From Zelonia costaricensis (lineage: Eukaryota; Euglenozoa; Kinetoplastea; Trypanosomatida; Trypanosomatidae), in contig JASAOO010003108.1 in the NCBI GenBank assembly GCA_030849075.1, positions 1-22,713 of the forward strand: a stretch of 22,713 nt of DNA, read 5' to 3'. Below, one piece after another: positions 1-10,316 of the stretch. Each line of letters opens with the position of its first letter. Within the stretch, counting starts at the first letter, position 1. A model generated the notes under the pieces. That model ran no database searches. It saw only the letters and a program-made list of their open reading frames with translations, and had not been told where the DNA came from. The translations under genes were made by a program, and so were the position numbers.

Positions 1-482
1 GCCGCGCAAATCACGGGTCTCAACAAGCACAGCACAAAAAGAAAAGCGAAGATGGGGAGGAGAAGCACAAGACACTGAAGAAGGCGAGAAGGGGGGAGGA
101 GGAGGAGGGGGGAGGGGGGGCCACCTATGGAGAGGAGGGAAAACGAGGAAATAACGCAGCGGATGCGGGAGACGCCGGGTGGCACGAGGGGGCCGGGGTG
201 GTGAGTTCAAAGAAGAGAGAAAAAGGACGACGAGCGGTGGAGAAGGGGGATGGGGGAAAGAGGAGTGGGACCACACCGGAATCCATACCAGCAACCTCTC
301 TCCGACACACACACAAAACCACACACACGCAATCACGCAGACTGTGCCGAGTGGCGAGGAATCGAGTCGCAGCACCCGTGTCCGGCACACGCCCTCTGGG
401 AAGGCGGTTAGGAGAAGACAAGCGCCAAGGGGCCAAAGAGAAAAAAAAAGGCAATAATGAAGTCGCAGGCTGGAGGCCCCAT
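1..482. other. Spacer downstream of the 1451-aa gene, probably its 3' UTR and the leader of the next gene
   Basis: No coding frame is supported. The minus (coding) strand is pyrimidine-rich, with a nearly pure tract opposite positions 77-120 followed by AG. Since polyadenylation in trypanosomatids is coupled to the next splice acceptor, the 3' UTR would end somewhere between about 150 and 450; the exact site cannot be read. Confidence 0.5.
75..120 (-). promoter_or_regulatory. Candidate polypyrimidine tract and spliced-leader acceptor for a gene beyond the left edge
   Basis: On the minus strand a long C/T tract opposite 77-120 leads into CTTCTTCAG, the AG lying opposite 75-76. This fits a trans-splice acceptor for the next gene of the same unit. 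No RNA evidence is available and alternative AGs exist nearby. Confidence 0.4.
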
Positions 483-3400
483 CTACTTCTTCAAGTGACG
501 GCGCGGAGGAAGCAGGCGCGCTGGCGGTGCGGCTTTGGCAGCGGCGGCGATCTCCTCCGTGGCGATCGCCAGCTGCTCGAGCGGCGGCGTCGGGCTGGTT
601 GGGAAGGTCAGCAAGTTGTCAAGGCTCTCGATCATCGTCTCGACGCACAGGGTGGACCACTCGGTCAGCGGGGTCCGCGACACGCTGCCACACCGCTTCG
701 CGCGCGCGAGAATCTGCATTGTGGGCTGACTGATGCCAGCCGAGAAGAGCATCTCGAGTGTGCTCTTGCGGCGCCGCTGCTTGCTCAGCAGCTGGTCGTA
801 CTGCTCCAGCAGGTACTTGAGGTAGTTGCGCACGTTGCCGCAGTTGGGGGCCACGTTCAGGAGACGGCGGGCCTGGCACACCGTGCGCAGCCATAGCGCG
901 GCGCGAGTGTCGTACTCGGACAAACACAGGCACGATATCGTCCGGGTGCGACCACCGAGTGCGTCGCATAGGAGGGACTGCAGGAAGCCAATCGCGTTGG
1001 GCCACCCGTGGGGCCGAAACACCGGCCGCTGCGGCCGAGACAGAAGCGCGGAGAAGGTGAACCCCCCGCCCTCCTCGCCAGCCATCATGCGGAGCGCGTT
1101 GCTGCGCCGCACAAGCGTGTCGAGCACCAAGTACTCGGTGCCAAAAAAGACGAGCAGCAGCGACGACACAAGCACGTCGGCGTTGTACTCGAAGGAGTGA
1201 CACTGCCGCTTCACTCGCTTGGACTTCTTCCCCGTCGTCGTGGCGGTCTCGCGCGCGGTCAGCCGCGTGTTGCGCATGTCGAGTCCACGGCAGATCGTCT
1301 TGAGCTGCACGGTGGCGAAGCTCGTGTGGGCCCTGCGCAGGGCCGCGCTGCTCAGGTTGGAGAGGTTGGACGTGCTGTTGCTGCGCGAGGAGTGGGCGGA
1401 GAGGTTGTACTGCAGAAAGCCCTGCGTCAAGGTGCGGCCGATCTCCGCCGAGTCGGCGATGGCGTCGGCGATGCGGACCTCGCGCAGCCCCTTTGCAAAC
1501 GTGCCCAGCAGCGGGCTGCGCCCCAGCTGCACCGTTGCCCCTCCCGCCACGTCGTCGTCGTCCGAGTCGTCCATGACGGCCGGCAGCTCCCGCGCCGCCC
1601 TGCACTGCCGCCGCTCTGCGGCAACGCGGCTGGTCCGTGACCAGGTTTCCGTCTGTGGCCCCGCCTCGTCGTCGTCGTCCGAGTTGGGCGGCGTGACGAG
1701 CAGGTCCTTGACGCGCACCCCACCACGCTCCTCGTCGTCGGCAACGTCGCCGAAGGTGATCACCGCCTCCACCCGGCTCGCCGGGTCGCGCAGCCGCTCG
1801 CTCAGCATGCTCAGCGCATTCTGCACGGCACCGATGGCCAGGTCGAGGGCGTGGGTGCTGCGGCCGTTGCCGTTGCCCAGCAACATGCACGTGTTGTGGC
1901 CCGTCACCCACGTCTGCATGAGCAGCTCCAGGGCGACGGACGGGCACTCCTTGCGGCCAGCCGCGCGGCTCAGCGTCTCGTCGACGTCGAACTTGTGCAG
2001 GTAGCGGTCGAACTCGCCGAGGTCGCCGTCAGAGTCGCCCTGCCGGCTGCGGCGGTCCTTCTTGTCCGGCAGCAGTACAAACGCCTTGACGTTCGACGGG
2101 GTCGCGCTGCTGCCGCTGCGCCGGTGGCTCGCGCAACCGCCGCCGAGACCGAAGCCACCACCGGGGCTGAGAGCGCCGCGCACCTCCTCCCCCGAGTCCT
2201 CGTCGTCCTCGTCCTCGTTCTCGTCGTCGCTGCTCGGCACGCCGTGGAGGTGCCGCAGGCCGCCGCGGCCGCCGTGCGACGTCATCGCCTTCATCACGCC
2301 GTGCGCCATGCGTTGGTTCGCGAGGGTCACGGCCTTGTCCTCCTTGAAGACGCGCACGCTGAGGCCGCTCACGACGAGGCACGGGTCGCCCACGGCGTCT
2401 TCGTCCACGACGACCACCGAACACACCGCGTTGGTGCGGGTCGAGAGGTGTGAGAAGACCTCCTCGGTGGACGGCATCAGCTCCTTGCCCTGCTCCCGCA
2501 TGGTGGGGTTGCGGAACTCCAGCCACGCCGTGCCGGGCCCGCGCAGGGACTTGGAGTCGGGCAGCACGACCTCCATCTTCTCCTTGAACCCAACACTGCG
2601 CCGACGCGCTGACAGGAGGCCAGAGTGCTCTGTGCCTGAACTCGCCTGGCTCGCGCCGCGGCCGCCGTTGCGGAAGAAGAAGTGGCGGGGGCGGTCGCCG
2701 ATGGTCGACGAGGAAGAGAACGAAGCGGTGGAGAGGGCGGCTGGGTCGGTCACGTTGTCCTTCTCGGGTGCCGCCGCGCTGGTGAGCTCTGGTAGCGGCG
2801 GCGGCGGGGGGGGCGTGGACGTGGTGGCGGCCGGCTCTCTTGCGCTCGAGATCGTATTGCTCTCGTCCGTCACGATCTCGGACGGCGTCGCGGCAGCAAC
2901 AGTGTCGCTGTTCAGCGGGTGGGCGAGTGTGATGTTGGACTGAACGATGTGGTGCGCCGCGCTCGTCTCCACACGCGTCACCGCCACTGTGGGTGGCACA
3001 AAACCGGCAGCGGTTTGTGTGTCGCGGCTTGCGCTGCGGTGTTGTCCGCGCTGTTGCGGCTGCGGCTGCGGATGCGAGGAGTCGGAGGTGAGGCCGGTGG
3101 AGAGGGTGCCGGTGCTGCTCGTGCTGGGCTTGCTCGTTTGCGCCGATACGTCGGGCGGGCACGTGGCGGTCACCGTGACAGGCGCCACTGCGTCGCTGTT
3201 TGGCGGGGCGGCATTCCTGAAGGTGGTCTGCTGATCAGTTTTCAGGTTCTGACGAATTCCTCCCGACAAAGACGCCGTTGGTGCCGGCGGCTTGGGCGCA
3301 GTGCGCATGAGCGGCGGCAGCATCTCCAGCGTGCCCGTGGAGGTGGAGGACGCTGCGGGGGATAGCGGGCCCGCTGTGGCGCTGTCACCTCTCTCTCTCG

Positions 3401-4838
3401 TGGCGCCTTGGTGCGGGTCCTTGCCCGATCCGCCGGCGGCAATGTTGCTCGCTGCATGACGGATGCGGGCGGCCGCGGAGCTGTACAGGCCACGTACGGT
3501 GCCCGCTGGCGGCTCGTGCGGCGTCAGCAGCAGCGCGGCATCGTTCTCCGAAACACGACGCCGCCGCCCACCGCTCTCCAGACTCGGCCGCCCCCGGCAG
3601 CTGGGCGTGTGCAGGGACGCCGTCTCCACCGCGTCCGGCTCGACGCGCCGCTCCCGCGCGGTGGCCGCCACGGCCGCTTGCGGGAGTAGCGGCCGCCGGC
3701 GCTGTCCCGACTGCGCGGTGAAGGAGCGCTCGGGTGCGAGCAGCAGCGCTGCGGCGGATGCGATGTCCAGCACCTCGCGCGTGCCGATGGGGCCCGCGCT
3801 GGGGGGCCGCGCGGAGAAGTTGCGAACGGTGCGCTTCGCCTGCAGCGGCGGCAGCGCAGTAGCACGCTCCTGCTGCACCTCGTCGCCCGCGTCCAGCACG
3901 CTGGCCCTCGGCGCCTCGCCGCGGGCGCCGTGCACGGCTGCTGGTGTGCGAGGCAGCGGCAGGTCACCGTAGTCCCAGCCAGCCGCCTCTGCCGCGCGCT
4001 CCGGCAACGCGAATGCGGCGGACAGGCCGTACATGCTGCCCCGCGCCGAGCCGCGCATCACGTCGGGGGTGCCCGACGCGTCCCGCGAGACGGCCAGGCT
4101 CACGCATTGAGCCTCTTGCTCCGACACCGCCGCCGCCGTTGCGAGCCGGCCGCTGCGGTGGTGGTAGTGGCCGCTGTTGCCATCGCTGTGCTCGCTGTCC
4201 ACGCCGCTACTGGGCCGCGGGGAGGAGCACCCCGTGCCGCTGATGGCGGCCGGTGTGCGGAGGATGCAGTAGGGATCGTCCAGGTCCGTAACGGAGGACC
4301 GCGCCGGGGCAGTCACGGTTGAGGTGCGACTAGCCCGCCCGACACACGGCCCTGCTGCGCCGGCGATCCAGGCATCTGCGCGCCGCTCCGCATCCGCCAC
4401 GCTGACTGGGGTGCGGAGGGAGGTGCTGTCGTAGCGGCCCGCACCGGCGCTCGGCTCCCCACCGGTGCTGAAGGACGTGTGCGGGGCGCTGTAGAAGGAG
4501 GAGGCGACGGAGGCGGAGTTGGAGGGGTCGTAGAAGAAGGCCCCACCCTCGCGCCAATCGCCGTCGCTCGCGACCGCCTCGGGCCGCTTGATGCTGCGAC
4601 ACCCATGTGGCTGGCGCGGTGTGTCACCCGAGTGGGGCGACATCAACGTGTCCCCGTCGTCGCTGCCGGAGCTGCGGGAGGTGTAGTAGTATTGTCCCTC
4701 CGACGCCCCAGCGCCGTGCGGCTCTGCCGCAGACCGCGATCCGCGTGGAGGGGCAGTCGTCTGGGGGGGCGATGTCGCCGACGCCGGCGACTCGTTCGAC
4801 GACGCATCGGCCACGTCCATTCTCGTCGTGGTGGGCAT
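483..4838 (-). CDS. Divergent kinesin-like protein with degenerate P-loop (pseudokinesin), 1451 aa
   Basis: The open frame runs up to a TTG at 4895; the first in-frame ATG is at 4838 and a candidate splice acceptor AG lies at 4862-4861, so 4838 is preferred (a second ATG at 4820 is possible). The stop is TAG. Residues 1 to about 745 are Ser/Pro/Thr/Ala-rich and look disordered, with recurrent L-x-TP motifs and a polyproline run near 675-682. Residues 746-850 look ordered but I do not recognise them. An acidic insert follows near 870-900. Residues 913-1320 resemble a kinesin motor: beta1-like VKAFVLLPDKKD, FDRYLHKFDVDET near 943, GHNTCMLL then GNGNGRST at 980-995 where the P-loop should be, VRVKDLL, a GLREVRI segment, HSSRSN at 1149-1154 (switch I), VFFGTE ending at 1235 (switch II position, with the DLAG aspartate lost), ALGGRTRT at 1293-1300, and an A-R-R-L-L-N-V-A-P alpha6 end. 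A short neck-like helix follows. Fold assignment is by eye; loss of ATPase activity is inferred from the missing lysine. Confidence 0.85.
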   Translation of the reverse strand: MPTTTRMDVADASSNESPASATSPPQTTAPPRGSRSAAEPHGAGASEGQYYYTSRSSGSDDGDTLMSPHSGDTPRQPHGCRSIKRPEAVASDGDWREGGAFFYDPSNSASVASSFYSAPHTSFSTGGEPSAGAGRYDSTSLRTPVSVADAERRADAWIAGAAGPCVGRASRTSTVTAPARSSVTDLDDPYCILRTPAAISGTGCSSPRPSSGVDSEHSDGNSGHYHHRSGRLATAAAVSEQEAQCVSLAVSRDASGTPDVMRGSARGSMYGLSAAFALPERAAEAAGWDYGDLPLPRTPAAVHGARGEAPRASVLDAGDEVQQERATALPPLQAKRTVRNFSARPPSAGPIGTREVLDIASAAALLLAPERSFTAQSGQRRRPLLPQAAVAATARERRVEPDAVETASLHTPSCRGRPSLESGGRRRRVSENDAALLLTPHEPPAGTVRGLYSSAAARIRHAASNIAAGGSGKDPHQGATRERGDSATAGPLSPAASSTSTGTLEMLPPLMRTAPKPPAPTASLSGGIRQNLKTDQQTTFRNAAPPNSDAVAPVTVTATCPPDVSAQTSKPSTSSTGTLSTGLTSDSSHPQPQPQQRGQHRSASRDTQTAAGFVPPTVAVTRVETSAAHHIVQSNITLAHPLNSDTVAAATPSEIVTDESNTISSAREPAATTSTPPPPPPLPELTSAAAPEKDNVTDPAALSTASFSSSSTIGDRPRHFFFRNGGRGASQASSGTEHSGLLSARRRSVGFKEKMEVVLPDSKSLRGPGTAWLEFRNPTMREQGKELMPSTEEVFSHLSTRTNAVCSVVVVDEDAVGDPCLVVSGLSVRVFKEDKAVTLANQRMAHGVMKAMTSHGGRGGLRHLHGVPSSDDENEDEDDEDSGEEVRGALSPGGGFGLGGGCASHRRSGSSATPSNVKAFVLLPDKKDRRSRQGDSDGDLGEFDRYLHKFDVDETLSRAAGRKECPSVALELLMQTWVTGHNTCMLLGNGNGRSTHALDLAIGAVQNALSMLSERLRDPASRVEAVITFGDVADDEERGGVRVKDLLVTPPNSDDDDEAGPQTETWSRTSRVAAERRQCRAARELPAVMDDSDDDDVAGGATVQLGRSPLLGTFAKGLREVRIADAIADSAEIGRTLTQGFLQYNLSAHSSRSNSTSNLSNLSSAALRRAHTSFATVQLKTICRGLDMRNTRLTARETATTTGKKSKRVKRQCHSFEYNADVLVSSLLLVFFGTEYLVLDTLVRRSNALRMMAGEEGGGFTFSALLSRPQRPVFRPHGWPNAIGFLQSLLCDALGGRTRTISCLCLSEYDTRAALWLRTVCQARRLLNVAPNCGNVRNYLKYLLEQYDQLLSKQRRRKSTLEMLFSAGISQPTMQILARAKRCGSVSRTPLTEWSTLCVETMIESLDNLLTFPTSPTPPLEQLAIATEEIAAAAKAAPPARLLPPRRHLKK

Positions 4839-4860
4839 TGCACTCCGCCACCAACGTCCG

Positions 4861-4900
4861 CTGGGACAGACCAGGTAGAAGAGGGAGGTGGGCAAAGGGC
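4861..4900 (-). promoter_or_regulatory. Candidate spliced-leader acceptor just upstream of the 1451-aa gene
   Basis: On the minus strand a C/T-rich tract opposite 4863-4900 ends in CTGTCCCAG, with AG opposite 4861-4862, 22 nt before the ATG at 4838. Use of this site would exclude the TTG at 4895 from the mRNA. The leader would be short for a trypanosomatid. Confidence 0.4.
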
Positions 4901-4980
4901 AAAGCTAATCGTCACAGTAGCAGCGGCAGGACGCCTGCGAGAATGGCGGGATCAAGAACCGGAAGGCAAGCGTGGAGGAG

Positions 4981-4996
4981 ACACACACACACACAC
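4981..4996. repeat. (AC)8 microsatellite
   Basis: Uninterrupted AC repeat in the putative leader region of the 1451-aa gene. Confidence 0.9.
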
Positions 4997-5251
4997 GAAA
5001 AAACAAGAGGCCTCACACCGCTTGCGCGGCAGAACGCCGATGCGGGAGCAGCTGGAGATGAGGGAGTGGGGAAGAGAACAGGGATGGGATGGGGGGCAGA
5101 CGAAGCAACAGAATGAAGAACGGGTGGAGGAGTAGTGAAGCGCAGAAGCTAAACACGTCAGCACGCGCCAAGGTTTACGAGAAACCCAAACGAAAACGAA
5201 CAACAACAAGCACAAAGTGCAAAAGCAAGCCGGGGGAAAGGGGGAGAAGAA

Positions 5252-5276
5252 CTAAAGAAGAAGAGAGGGGAGGGGA
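5252..5276 (-). promoter_or_regulatory. Stronger candidate spliced-leader acceptor for the 1451-aa gene
   Basis: The minus strand carries an almost uninterrupted pyrimidine tract opposite 5254-5276 ending in CTTCTTCTTTAG, with AG opposite 5252-5253. This is a textbook tract-plus-AG arrangement and would give a leader of about 410 nt. Confidence 0.5.
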
Positions 5277-5412
5277 ATAGACGGGTGAAACAAGAAAAAG
5301 ATGCTTGAAACAGGGGGAGAAAAAAAAGGGGTGGACTGATGCAGGGCAGCGGCGAACGCAGCCTTGCTGAACAAGCACAGACACCTCGCGACCCGCCCAA
5401 ACAGCAAAGTCG

Positions 5413-5427
5413 ACACACACACACACC
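5413..5427. repeat. (AC)7 microsatellite
   Basis: Uninterrupted AC repeat in the 8.1-kb spacer. Confidence 0.9.
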
Positions 5428-6648
5428 CACGGAGAGAGAGAGGGAGACTGGCACAAACGTCAGTCCACACCCAAATACGTCGGCTCGCAGAGGGAAACAA
5501 GAGCGGCGGGGGAGTGGAGAATTACGAACGTGGGAGCACGAGAAGCGCGCAGGGATGAAAAGCGGGGGAGCAGCAGCGAGAACGGATATGTGTAGACGAG
5601 TCGAGAGCGCAGATCGCCGTGCAGCGACGGCACGCCACCACGCCGCGTGCCGAGACACAAAACAGGGAAAAGCGAGCGGCTCTATGGGGGCTGAAGGGGG
5701 GAAAGGAAGGGCACTGTACGGGCACCACGTCGCAATGCTACGAAGTGCGCGCCGGATCAGTCGTGTGGTGCAGTCCGCAGGAGAAGAAAAGAGAGAAGGG
5801 AACGAATGCTGTATGAACAAAAGAAAAACACAAGAGCACTAAAGGGGGCGGGGGAACCAAAAAGAAAGAGAACAGCAGAAGGGGGGAGAGAGTCGGACGG
5901 GAAAACAAGGAATAAGTCACACACCCACACACAGCCGCGCAAGCACGCACTACACCGCGATAGGGGGGAGAAGAAGGAAAGGGGGAGACAGGGGAGGAGT
6001 CAGGAGTGGCGAAGGAAAAACAAAAGGAAGTCGGTGAGGGCTCGGGATTGAGGGGGGGGGAGGAAGGGAAAACAAAAGTGACGGAGCACAACGCACGAGG
6101 GTCAATCAAGACAGAACAGTGCGGGTGAGAGCGACACGCAAAGCACGGGATTGCGCACCCTTGACGAGCAAGGCACACACGAGACACACCCCAACGCCCA
6201 GTTGCGAGAAAGAAGAAACGAGACAACGGAAGAGGGGGGGGGAATCGTGGAGGTGCAGTGCTGGGTTTGAGTAGACGGAAGTGACGATGCAGCGCTGCGC
6301 TGTGAATTCACCGGAGTGGGGTGGGGAGGGGAGGCAGCAGGAGAGGGAGGAGAGAAAAAAAGGTCACGCGCGGATCGGCAGCCCGACAGGGGGTAGGTGG
6401 CTCACTCGACCAAACGTCGGTCGCGTGTTCGACACGACACGATGCCACCGCGCCACGCAAACAGACAAAAGAGAAAAGGCCGAACAACGGAAACGAAGAG
6501 GGAACACAAGGCAAAAAAACGCTGCAGCGCGGAATCGAGTGGAAAGCGAACAAGCGGCACAGTGCCCTTCGGTGGATTGGCGGGCCCGTGACACAGGGAA
6601 GGTTGAAGAGTCACAGCCCCGTACAACGCGTGGAGGCGGGTCGCTCAC

Positions 6649-6651
6649 GCA

Positions 6652-6682
<31 letters not shown>
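6649..6682. repeat. (CA)n microsatellite, longest in the window
   Basis: About 34 bp of CA repeats with one T interruption, in the spacer between the 922-aa and 1451-aa genes. Confidence 0.95.
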
Positions 6683-7890
6683 TGCCTGCAGTCAGCCCCG
6701 AAGATACAACTGCGACGCGAGGCAGCCCGTAACGTACGCGAGTGTGTCGGCACCCCGGAAAGGAAGCGCGGGGGAACTCGGTAGGCCGCTGCGGAGAAGG
6801 GAATCGGAAAAAGGGGGAGGGGAAGGGGGGTCCAAGAGACGCTTGCGTCACCCCGCTCTCAACCACGAAGAAGTAAAGCAAACGATGGCGGAGCTGGGAA
6901 CTGGTGTGAAGGTGACCTGCGCTTCTGCAATTTCCTGCTGCACAGGCCAACTCTTTCGTTTTCTTTGCTTGTTTCCTCAGCCTACTTGCGTGTAGCTGTG
7001 AACGTTATGTGTGTGTGTGAGGGGTAGAGAAGGACGTCCACTGTGGCGCTTCTCTCTCCTCTGCACGAGGCGCCTTGCGGTGCACTCACCTGAGCTGACT
7101 GAGCCGCCGCACCACTGCCAGCCCCGCTCCGTCACACGCACGCACCCACACACGCACTTCGGCGTCGATGCAATCACGACGTCACTGTGTGTGACGCGCC
7201 GGCGCAGGGAGGGAGGGGGCGGATAGGAAGGGAGCAGGTAGAGTGGACGACACTGGCGCTCAAGAGAGGCAGACGAAAGGGGAGGAGTGGAAGGGGCGTG
7301 CCCGGAGGACGAAAGCGTGAATGGGGAGTGTGGTTGGATGATGGCTGCCCGATACATCAACCCGCGAACAGCAGCACACACACGCACACACGAGGAGCAA
7401 GAGGCACACAAGCACAGACGTGCGCGCTGCTTGCCGCCGTATCGGGGTGAGGGTTGTGGAAAGGGGGCGCAAAGAGGAAAAGCGGGGCAGGGGAAGGATG
7501 AAGGGACATCAGCGGCCGGGGGGGGGGAGGGTCATAGAGTCACAGAGGTGGACCGGAGCTGTGCCGGCGCTCCAAGATAGAGGGGGAGGGGGAGCTCTTT
7601 TTTTCGAGGCTGATCCACGATTCCGGCCAAGGCAGACAAGACCCGCTGTAAGCCTAGCGGCACGCAACAGTCACTCAGCTCTCGTTCTTGCTGATCGCCG
7701 ACGAGAGCGCGTGTCTGCCGGCGAGACGCCCCTTCTTGTGCACAGAGGCTCGACTCGCACCTCCTGTCTGCACCGGAACGCGTTGCGCTGGTGCCTTCCA
7801 TGCACAGACGCACAAACACACACGCACACGTGCCGACCTCTGCGTTGACGGCAGCCACAGGCTTGCGAGTAGTCGCTGCGGCCACTCTTG

Positions 7891-7905
7891 GTACCGCAGC
7901 GGTAC
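7891..7905. repeat. Perfect 7-bp inverted repeat
   Basis: GTACCGC-A-GCGGTAC within a balanced-composition island, followed by a further GCGGTGCGG that offers alternative pairing. Confidence 0.65.
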
Positions 7906-8080
7906 ATCTGCGGTGCGGTAGGTGTTCGTCAGCGGTTGTCTGCTCACTTATTGAGGGGAGGGTGCCTGCTGTTGTTGCTGCTTGTGTGCTTTAGCAATTT
8001 CGCGTGTTCTGTTCTCAGTGTCAAGAAGTTAAAAAAAGAGAAAGTGGCTCAGAGAGGAGAGAGAGGGAGGGGTGAAGAGG

Positions 8081-8099
8081 GTGTGTGTGTGTGTGTGTG
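8081..8099. repeat. (GT)9 microsatellite
   Basis: Uninterrupted GT repeat, opposite polarity to most CA tracts in this spacer; it lies about 45 bp to the right of an A7 run that ends a balanced-composition island. Confidence 0.92.
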
Positions 8100-8875
8100 C
8101 CTCGCCTCACCTCACTCGTGCTCGGTGCGGGTGTTCGTGTGGCCATTGTTGCCTTCCGCAGAGGGGTAGTCAATGCGGATTAACGACGAGACGGGTTCCA
8201 GCACGGCAAGCCTATTCACAGAGTCACAAACCCAGACACCCACCCAGACACGTGCACACACAAACGCAGACAGAGACACCCTTGAGTGTACCCTGCCCTC
8301 GAGTGGATGGCGTGAAAACGGGGGAAGGGGAGGGGAGGGCGACAGGGACGGGGGCGGGATGAGCGCAGAAGCAAGCAAAAAAGGGAGAAGAGACACAAAC
8401 GACTCAAGACCTCGAAAAGAAAAGCACCAGAACCGAAAAAAAAAACTGAAGGAACGAAAAACAAAGGCAGCTCAGGAGAAATGCGACGGTGAGAGAAGAA
8501 GATGGGGGGGACGACAGAAGGTTGCACACAACAGCGTAGCGAGCCCAAACCAACAGTGTGTTCCACGCGCCTACACACGCACGTACACAAGAACACGCGC
8601 GCGCGTTGCTACACAGGCCCACGCCACAAAGACGCACACACACAATAAAGAGAGACAGAGAAAAACGAGAAGACGGGCGACAGAACAGCGAGACACAGAC
8701 AAGCCCACTGGTAATCAGCCCATCTGCACATCACGGCAAGAAGGGGGAAAGAAAAGAGAAGAGCAACGAGAAAGGGAGGGAGGACAGTGGAGTCTGCGAG
8801 AGGCAAGGTGAAGAAGGAGAAGTCGCATCGCATCCTCAACACATTGAGAACGCCGATCTCGCAGACGCACACAAC

Positions 8876-8894
8876 CACACACACACACACACAC
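8876..8894. repeat. (CA)9 microsatellite
   Basis: Uninterrupted CA repeat in the 8.1-kb spacer, continuing into imperfect CACGCGCACACG. Confidence 0.92.
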
Positions 8895-10282
8895 GCGCAC
8901 ACGCAAGGACACATCCAAGTGACGACGAAAACGCTGAAAGTAAAAACGACGAGGCGCAATACAAAAAAAGTGGGGGAGAAGCGAGATTAGCACTTGCTGG
9001 GGGAAAAAGAGAAGACGAAGCAAGCTAGAAAAAAAAAAATTGGACCACAAGCAGAAGCCGGCCGCAGCAGAGGAGCGATAACAGGGAGTCGCTTTTTTTC
9101 TTCACGACCGTCGGGTGCTTGTGCCATGGAATGGAGAGCGCGTGGAGTAGGACTCGGAAACGGCAAGATTGTGGAGAGGGGGGGTGGGAGGGGGGCCAGG
9201 GGGGCCGTGGTGGCCTCGCCACTTTCCGTCACGTAACTCCCTGCCTCTATTTGTCGAGCGTGTGAATGGGTGTGTGCAGCTGCCTTATTGTCAGCTGCCC
9301 TAGATCAGCACCCGATTGTTCTCGTTCAGCGCTCCCCACCACCAGTGCCGCCCCCATTCGTGCAACCCACCCTGTGCCTCACCTGTCACGTTCACTCAGC
9401 GCCGGCCAACGTGCTATTGGCAAAGACGATGAAGCTCCGATCGAGCTCAAGGGGCGCCAGAAAAACAAAAGCCACGCGCAGCACAGCCCAATACCCACAG
9501 ACAGATACGCACACACGCTGCCAGGCAGGCTCACAACACAAACAACGGCAGGCCAACGCACCGCACTAGACCTGCACCACCCGCCCAAACGCTAATAGAG
9601 GGAAACGAGGCTGAGAGAGAACAAAGGCAACAGACAAAGTGAAAAAAAAGGAAAGGAAGCGCGCGAGACAGGAGACACATCGAAACCGCGCTAGTCGCCC
9701 TTGTAAAGCGCCGATAAACAGCGCATGTGCACACAGCCGGGAGAGAGGGAGAGCAAGAGTGGAGGAGAGGAGGGGAGGGAGGGAGGGAGGGGGGGCAGTC
9801 AAGACACAAACAACAAGCAAAGAAACAGGACCCCCTCTCCCCCTCCGGAGACAGGGATCCGTGAAGGCGAAATCTGGTCGTGGTGGTGCTTTCGTTTTCC
9901 TTCTTTTTTTTCTTCACAGGAGCAAAGCTGACTGTCACACATGCACACACTCCGTCCGGCATACACAGAGAGGCGAACAGAAGAGTGAAAAAAGGGAAAG
10001 AAAGAAGCGCCGAAGAATCGTGGAAGGCAAAGCAATCAAGAGAGAGAGAGAGACACGGCGAACGGGGGTATGAGATGAGCGGGCAGGACATCACTTCACA
10101 GCACGCGGCACGGTGAAGAGGCACAGCTCACGGCACCGCCTTCGCCACAGCAAGATTCAAGCAGAAAAATGTCCCAGCGCCGCCAGACAGACAGAAAAGA
10201 AACAAGGGGGTGCACACAAGCACAACAAACAACCAAGCAAACACACAATACGGCAAAGGAACAGCGCATCGCGCAGGAAAGT

Positions 10283-10316
10283 CGTGATCACGCCGTGATA
10301 GGGAGACGGTCTCCCT
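10283..10316. repeat. Two adjacent perfect palindromes
   Basis: CGTGATCACG at 10283-10292, then AGGGAGAC-G-GTCTCCCT at 10300-10316, seven bases apart, in an otherwise purine-skewed spacer. Either can form a hairpin in RNA. Confidence 0.7.

Noticed and set aside
1219..2943. Plus-strand frames of 200-290 codons opposite the 1451-aa gene
   Set aside because: Arg/Ala/Ser-rich antisense shadows; the minus frame carries the kinesin-like motifs.
619..3162. Minus-strand frames of 442 and 377 codons overlapping the 1451-aa gene in another frame
   Set aside because: Arg/His/Ala-rich out-of-frame translations of the same GC-rich DNA, with no domain features.
8860..8920. CA-rich direct repeats considered as a CRISPR-like array
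   Set aside because: Simple dinucleotide microsatellite without spacers; the organism is eukaryotic.
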